Origin: Gemella massiliensis
GTDB lineage: Bacteria > Bacillota > Bacilli > Staphylococcales > Gemellaceae
Direction of reading: 5' to 3'
Assembly: GCF_900120125.1 (NCBI RefSeq)
Contig: NZ_LT635545.1
Coordinates: 118,778-182,777 of the forward strand
Length of the DNA: 64,000 nt
In this document: positions 59,434-64,000 of the stretch, in pieces
How the letters are laid out: each line of letters starts with the position of its first letter
Numbering within the stretch: position 1 is the first letter of the stretch
The notes under the pieces: model-generated
What the model was told of the DNA's origin: nothing
The model's input: only the letters and a program-made list of their open reading frames with translations
Database searches by the model: none
Program-made: the position numbers and the translations under genes

Positions 59434-60294
59434 TTATATTAATTTTTTATTTTTCAACTCTGTATACAACTCATAAAACTCTTTTAGTGTTAATGTTTCG
59501 CTACGTCTTGTGCTATCTATATTTATATTACTACAACTGATTTGAAATTCTAATTTTTTGTCTTTACCGTAACCTGATATTAAATTATTCAATAACGTTT
59601 TACGACGTTGAACAAAACAAGATCTAACAAATTTAAAAAAATCATCCTCTATTTCAAACTCATTTTTCTCTTTCGTCATAATTTTTACAACGGCACTTTC
59701 AACATTCGGTGCCGGCACAAAAACTTTCTTAGGCACTGTAAATAAATATTCTACATCAGTATAGTAATTCAATAAAATTGTTAAAGAATTATAATCTTTT
59801 GTTCCTACTTCGGCACTTAATCTGTTAGCAACTTCACGTTGCATCATCACAACATATCCATCAATTTTAGTTGTATTTTCTATTAAGTGTGTCAAAATCG
59901 GCGTAGTAATATAGTATGGTAAATTTGCTACAACCATGATCTGTTTACAATTTGCCATTTTTTCAGTAATAATTGAATCAACATCTACTTTTAATATGTC
60001 GTTATTAATAATTTCAACATTAGAATACATAGCCAACGTTTCCGATAGAATTGGCAATAAACGAGCGTCAATTTCAAACGAAATTACTTTTTTAGCTTTT
60101 TTAGCTAATGCTTCCGTTAATGAACCGATACCGGGACCTATCTCAATGACACCAACATTACTATCTATCCCCGCACCGTCTACTATACGATTTAATATAT
60201 TAGCATCCACCAAAAAGTTCTGCCCTAAACTTTTTTTAAAAGTAAAACCATGTTTTTTTAATATTTCAAATGTTTTTTTAGGTGTACCTATCAT
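59434..60294 (-). CDS. rsmA: 16S rRNA dimethyladenosine transferase RsmA
   Basis: A 286-residue SAM-dependent methyltransferase that dimethylates two adenines near the 3' end of 16S rRNA during 30S assembly. FKKSLGQNFLVD, the SAM loop VIEIGPGIGSLTEAL and the catalytic VVANLPYYITTPIL are present. Its start follows the rnmV stop by 4 bp. The rnmV-rsmA order is standard in Bacillota. Confidence 0.95.
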   Translation of the reverse strand: MIGTPKKTFEILKKHGFTFKKSLGQNFLVDANILNRIVDGAGIDSNVGVIEIGPGIGSLTEALAKKAKKVISFEIDARLLPILSETLAMYSNVEIINNDILKVDVDSIITEKMANCKQIMVVANLPYYITTPILTHLIENTTKIDGYVVMMQREVANRLSAEVGTKDYNSLTILLNYYTDVEYLFTVPKKVFVPAPNVESAVVKIMTKEKNEFEIEDDFFKFVRSCFVQRRKTLLNNLISGYGKDKKLEFQISCSNINIDSTRRSETLTLKEFYELYTELKNKKLI

Positions 60295-60298
60295 CTTT

Positions 60299-60844
60299 TT
60301 ATCCTTTATTTATTCTGTTCATTTCTTCTATTAATCGTTCTTTTTCTATTCCATACATATTTAATTTATTTAATAATTGCTTAGCGTTTGTGTATTCAAT
60401 ATTTAAACATTCACATAATTGTTCACGCAGTATTTTTGATGTCATTCCCCCAACCAGACCTAATTCAATCAATAATTCATTTGTAATTTCATTTATCGGT
60501 TCGGTTAACGGTGTATATAGTTTTTTCAACGCCGCTACAATATCTTCTTTTTTTGCAGCTTCAATACCGATTTTCCCCTTGCTATCAACCGCTCTTTTGT
60601 TTGATATATAAGCGTGCTTTGCTGTTGGAATATTATTTGTAATAATACTTCTTATGCGTTTACCTGCATAATCCGGATCCGTTAAAACAATAATACCTCG
60701 TGTTTTTTCTAAATATATTAAACGCTCAATCTTTTTTTTTGTAAGTGCCGAGCCGTTTGTTTCAAACGTATCACAATCAACCGCTTCTTTTACCCGATTG
60801 GTATCATCACGACCCTCAACTACTATTATCTCTTTAATTTTCAT
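60299..60844 (-). CDS. rnmV: Ribonuclease M5
   Basis: A 181-residue Toprim-domain endonuclease that matures the 5S rRNA precursor. The Toprim motifs are EIIVVEGRDDTNRVKEA (N-terminus, catalytic Glu) and GIIVLTDPDYAGKRIRSI (Asp-x-Asp). A basic C-terminal domain follows. AAGGATAATAATA precedes ATG 60844. It is the first gene of the rnmV-rsmA-MazG-like set. Confidence 0.94.
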   Translation of the reverse strand: MKIKEIIVVEGRDDTNRVKEAVDCDTFETNGSALTKKKIERLIYLEKTRGIIVLTDPDYAGKRIRSIITNNIPTAKHAYISNKRAVDSKGKIGIEAAKKEDIVAALKKLYTPLTEPINEITNELLIELGLVGGMTSKILREQLCECLNIEYTNAKQLLNKLNMYGIEKERLIEEMNRINKG

Positions 60845-60919
60845 TATTATTATCCTTAGTAAAATTTATATCTTATTATACCATAGTTACTCTTTTTTGT
60901 CCTAAGTAATCATTATTAA

Positions 60920-60968
60920 ACAAAAAATCATGATTAATTTTTAAGATTAATCATGATTTTAAAATTTT
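60920..60968. terminator. Terminator after the YitT-family gene
   Basis: A perfect 15-bp stem, AAAATCATGATTAAT (60924-60938) with ATTAATCATGATTTT (60946-60960), with A/T runs on both sides. On the minus strand it would end the mutM-YitT transcript. Confidence 0.8.
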
Positions 60969-61043
60969 ATTCTTCTAAAAAATAACTACATACTTATAAC
61001 TTAACATCAACAAAATTCCTCTAAATTTTCGGTTTTATTAGTA

Positions 61044-61892
61044 TTAATGTATATCTTTTTTCTTGAAGTTTCCACCGCTTACTTCACTTACCGTTCCTAT
61101 TGATAGAAAAGCATTTTTATCATTTTTGAAAACAATTTTTTTAAGTTTAGACTCTTCTATTCGAGTAATAACACAAAAAACAATTTTTGTTTCATGACCT
61201 GAGTAACCACCTTCCCCATGAAGTAATGTTACCCCTCGCCCTAATCTATCTTGAATTTCTTGACTGATGGTTTGATAATTAGCGGAAATAATCATAACAG
61301 ATTTAGAGTCATTAAGCCCTTCTATAACAATATCCATTACTTTCGAAGCGATAAAATAACTAATCATTGAATATAGTGCCGCTTCCCATGTAAAGACAAA
61401 CCCAGATATAATAAAGATAACTATATTAATACCAAGTACCATTTCCCCTACGGAAATAGGCAGTTTTTTCGTTGCATATATCGAAAACATTTCACTACCG
61501 TCAAGTGTCCCGCCATTCCTAATGACAAGTCCAACTCCTATACCGAGTATAATACCACCGAAGATACATGCTAAAAACGGATCCGTTACCAACGGTTTAT
61601 ATGGGTGAAACACCGATGTCGCAACGGATAAAACCGTAATCCCAAATATAGATGCAATTGCAAAACCTCTACCAATCTGCTTATATCCCAAATATAAAAA
61701 CGGAATATTTAAAATGAAAATAAACACTCCGAGCGGTAAAGGTAAATAATGTCTAAAAATAATCGAAATACCTATAACACCACCATCAAGAATATTATTC
61801 GGTATTAAGAAAAATTCCAAGCCTGCTGCAAATATAACCGAACCTACTATTACACTAATGTACTTTTTTATAAAATCTATTGCATTCTCCAA
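61044..61892 (-). CDS. YitT-family membrane protein (DUF161 + DUF2179)
   Basis: A 282-residue protein with about five N-terminal helices (about 10-190; FLIPNNILDGGVIGISI, NGGTLDGSEMFSIYATKK) and a C-terminal cytosolic DUF2179 domain (about 200-275; GRGVTLLHGEGGYSGHETKI). The function is unknown; DUF2179 resembles a PII-like ligand-binding fold. The start is TTG 61892 with AAGGAGATTGGATA upstream. It follows mutM by 15 bp. Confidence 0.87.
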   Translation of the reverse strand: MENAIDFIKKYISVIVGSVIFAAGLEFFLIPNNILDGGVIGISIIFRHYLPLPLGVFIFILNIPFLYLGYKQIGRGFAIASIFGITVLSVATSVFHPYKPLVTDPFLACIFGGIILGIGVGLVIRNGGTLDGSEMFSIYATKKLPISVGEMVLGINIVIFIISGFVFTWEAALYSMISYFIASKVMDIVIEGLNDSKSVMIISANYQTISQEIQDRLGRGVTLLHGEGGYSGHETKIVFCVITRIEESKLKKIVFKNDKNAFLSIGTVSEVSGGNFKKKDIH

Positions 61893-61907
61893 TATCCAAT
61901 CTCCTTC

Positions 61908-62768
61908 TTATTTTCTTTTCTGACAAATCGGACAAAAATAACTCGCTCTACCTTTTATTTCTATCTTCTCAACATTATGACCTATAGGACAATTCTTTTT
62001 ACCATATATTTGATGAAAATTTTGCATATTTCCTTCTCCACCGTCAGTATGAACATAATCAGAAATTGTTGAGCCACCTTCTTTAATCGCAAACGCTAAA
62101 ATATTAACTAATTCTCTAAATAATCCTTTCTTATCTGATAAACTAAGTTTATCAGCTGTAGTTAACGGATGAATTTTTCTTCTATATAGCACTTCACAAT
62201 CATAAATATTACCACAACCGCAAAAAACATTCCCGTCAAGAAGCAGTGCTTTTATCGATTGTTCTTTATATTTTTTCTCATTCAATTTAGATATAAAATA
62301 TTGTTCAGTTCCTAAATCAAACGGTTCCGGCGCTAGATTGTTAAAAGGTTTAAATGTTGTAATATCATCTATATACCTTAACTCTCCAAAACGACGAATA
62401 TCACTAAACACCAACTTTTCTCCGGTATTTAGATTAAAAATAACATGTCGATGTTTATAATAATTCTTATTATCTATTTCCCTTACGTCCTTTACTACAA
62501 AAAAAGCTCCCGTCATTCCGAAATGGATAATAAGATACCCTTTATCTAAAATAAAATATAAATATTTCCCTCGGCGTACAACGTTATAAATAGTTTTTTT
62601 TACAATATTTTTTCTAAATTCCAATAAATCTTGCTTTACTATTGTTTGCTTACCGGTAGAATGACCATTTTGTACAACTTCGGAAAAAGTTACTTCAATA
62701 ATTTTCTTTTCTTTTAATTTGTTTTCTAAACCAAATTTTATATTTTCAACTTCTGGTAATTCCGGCAT
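61908..62768 (-). CDS. mutM: Formamidopyrimidine-DNA glycosylase MutM (Fpg)
   Basis: A 286-residue base-excision enzyme that removes 8-oxoguanine and formamidopyrimidines. It starts MPELPEVEN, with the catalytic Pro and Glu after Met removal, and has VRRGKYLYF with the conserved Lys. The helix-two-turn-helix region is followed by a C-terminal zinc finger. The finger is unusual: the first half reads KKNCPIGHNVEKI, giving Cys260 and probably His264 instead of a CxxC pair; the second half FCPICQ (Cys279, Cys282) is normal. AAGGAGTTTCTT precedes ATG 62768. Confidence 0.93.
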   Translation of the reverse strand: MPELPEVENIKFGLENKLKEKKIIEVTFSEVVQNGHSTGKQTIVKQDLLEFRKNIVKKTIYNVVRRGKYLYFILDKGYLIIHFGMTGAFFVVKDVREIDNKNYYKHRHVIFNLNTGEKLVFSDIRRFGELRYIDDITTFKPFNNLAPEPFDLGTEQYFISKLNEKKYKEQSIKALLLDGNVFCGCGNIYDCEVLYRRKIHPLTTADKLSLSDKKGLFRELVNILAFAIKEGGSTISDYVHTDGGEGNMQNFHQIYGKKNCPIGHNVEKIEIKGRASYFCPICQKRK

Positions 62769-62938
62769 AAGAAACTCCTTAATTTTTTATTTCAATACAT
62801 CTATTTTAAAACATTAGAACAATAATATCAAAAGATTTCTACTTATTATTTGGAGCAATTATCTCTTTTTTGTAGATAAATAGATAATTATATAGTATAA
62901 TAAAAAAGTTAAATGTTTTTTAAAGGGGATAATTTAGA

Positions 62939-64000
62939 ATGACTGAAAATATGTCAAGACGAGATAGAACTAGACGTCGCTATGAAAATAAGAAAAAAAA
63001 TAAATTCGGTTTAAAAAGAATAATACTTTCTGTTATAGGTTTATTATTATTTGGAACGATTGCTTTTGCAGGATATACACTGTTTAACTTCCATTCTTCC
63101 GCTAATAAGGGGTATAAAAAAGCCGATTACCTTTCTTCTGTGGATCCAAATTTTAAAAAATTCTCGGTATTATTTTTAGGAATTGATGAAAATGACTCTC
63201 GTGCAGCTCAAGGGCAAACAAGAGAGGATAGTAGAACCGATTCTATGATTTTAGCTACTGTAAATAAAGATAAAAAACGTATGGATATGGTTAGTATCCC
63301 TAGGGATTCTCTTACTTTAATGCGAGATAAGAAAGATAATAATACGGAAAATGCTTTTTTCTTTGATAAAATAACTCATGCTCATGCGTACAACGGCGTT
63401 CAAGGTACAGTTAATGCAGTAGAAAATTTACTTAATACACCTATTAACTTTTATGTATTAATAAACTTTAAAGCATTCGAGCAAACCGTTGATGCTTTTG
63501 GCGGAATTGATTTATACGTTCCGTTTGATATGGATGAACAAAACGCTAATGGAGAGGCAAATACTATAAAACTTAAAAAAGGTTGGCATACGCTAAGTGG
63601 CGCGCAAGCACTCGCTTTTGTACGCAGTCGTTACTATGATAGTGATATCGAACGTGGTCAACGACAACTACAAGCTATCCACGCATTAATTGATAAAGCT
63701 AAAAGTTTAAATGCTTTAACAAAAATTAACGAAGTAATTAATATTGCCGGTAATAATGTTGAACACAACTTGGAAACTACACAAATATCTTCAGCAATTA
63801 AAATGTTCATTAACGATGATATTGAAATAGTATCACACAGAATATCCGGCTATGATGTAATGTATAATGGTGTTTATTACTATTATCCAAAACCAAGTTC
63901 TCTATTATACGCTTCTTCGGCATTAAGAAATAACTTGGATTTATCATTACCTAATGCTACAGATTTGCTTAATATCTACTACCAAGGTAGAATTGCTATC
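62939..64000 (+). CDS. LytR-CpsA-Psr (LCP) family protein (partial, runs off window)
   Basis: The gene starts at ATG 62939 with AAAGGGG about 11 nt upstream and is open to the right edge (354 codons). A basic cytosolic head (SRRDRTRRRYENKKKNKFG) is followed by one helix (IILSVIGLLLFGTIAFAGY, about 30-48) and an external LCP domain: FLGIDENDSR, SRTDSMILATVN, MVSIPRDSL, INFKAFEQTVDAFGGID and ALAFVRSRYYDSDIERGQRQ, including the phosphoryl-binding arginines. LCP enzymes attach teichoic acids or capsular glycans to peptidoglycan. TATAAT at 62896-62901 may be its -10 box. Confidence 0.92.
   Translation, partial: MTENMSRRDRTRRRYENKKKNKFGLKRIILSVIGLLLFGTIAFAGYTLFNFHSSANKGYKKADYLSSVDPNFKKFSVLFLGIDENDSRAAQGQTREDSRTDSMILATVNKDKKRMDMVSIPRDSLTLMRDKKDNNTENAFFFDKITHAHAYNGVQGTVNAVENLLNTPINFYVLINFKAFEQTVDAFGGIDLYVPFDMDEQNANGEANTIKLKKGWHTLSGAQALAFVRSRYYDSDIERGQRQLQAIHALIDKAKSLNALTKINEVINIAGNNVEHNLETTQISSAIKMFINDDIEIVSHRISGYDVMYNGVYYYYPKPSSLLYASSALRNNLDLSLPNATDLLNIYYQGRIAI

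Overview
The window is AT-rich DNA from a low-GC Bacillota (Firmicutes). Strong AGGAGG-type ribosome sites, T-box and purine riboswitch control, a dlt operon, GshF-type glutathione synthesis and a streptococcal-style RexB/AddB all fit a small-genome coccus of the Bacilli. Gemella is my best guess, from gene content only. Most genes lie on the minus strand. The left end cuts a HAD phosphatase gene and the right end cuts an LCP-family gene.

Layout, left to right. 1-4.4 kb: a partial HAD phosphatase, then an RraA-like aldolase / YkvI-like transporter / RraA-like aldolase operon with a divergent LysR regulator. 4.5-10 kb: a decayed metallo-beta-lactamase-fold hydrolase, a purine permease behind a guanine-type riboswitch, and a mannose-family PTS (IIAB-IIC-IID). 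10-17 kb: gshF, the uppS-cdsA-rseP envelope operon, rpmG and a transaldolase. 17-24 kb: dltABCD plus a small unlisted dltX-like gene overlapping the end of dltD, then metNI behind a T-box leader. 24-36 kb: rexB/addB, nrnA, a YtoI-like CBS/DRTGG regulator, purR-glmU, a CNNM/CorC-type membrane protein and two acetyl-xylan-esterase-like hydrolases, one without its nucleophile. 36-43.5 kb: the F1Fo ATP synthase operon (atpBEFHAGDC) and upp. 43.6-46 kb: two small membrane proteins and a DUF819 transporter.

46-52 kb is a D-proline reductase (Prd) cluster on the minus strand, transcribed prdC, prdA, a tandem-domain small protein, prdB, and a fused prdE-prdD-like gene. Two points stand out. The catalytic position of PrdB, selenocysteine in clostridia, is an ordinary Cys codon. 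The last gene is a circular permutation of PrdA whose ends fall at the Thr-Cys self-cleavage junction of PrdA. The pathway would reduce D-proline to 5-aminovalerate as an electron sink; no racemase or PrdR-type regulator is in the window.

52-59 kb is accessory: a TrpXYZ-like ABC importer whose solute-binding and ATPase genes both carry single frameshifts, preceded by an elaborate attenuator leader with its own 18-codon reading frame; an MFS transporter; and a 1,574-bp ISL3-family element that inserted into the MFS terminator, made an 8-bp target duplication and has since lost its transposase. 59-64 kb returns to housekeeping: a MazG-like pyrophosphohydrolase, rsmA, rnmV, a YitT-family protein, mutM and the start of an LCP-family gene.
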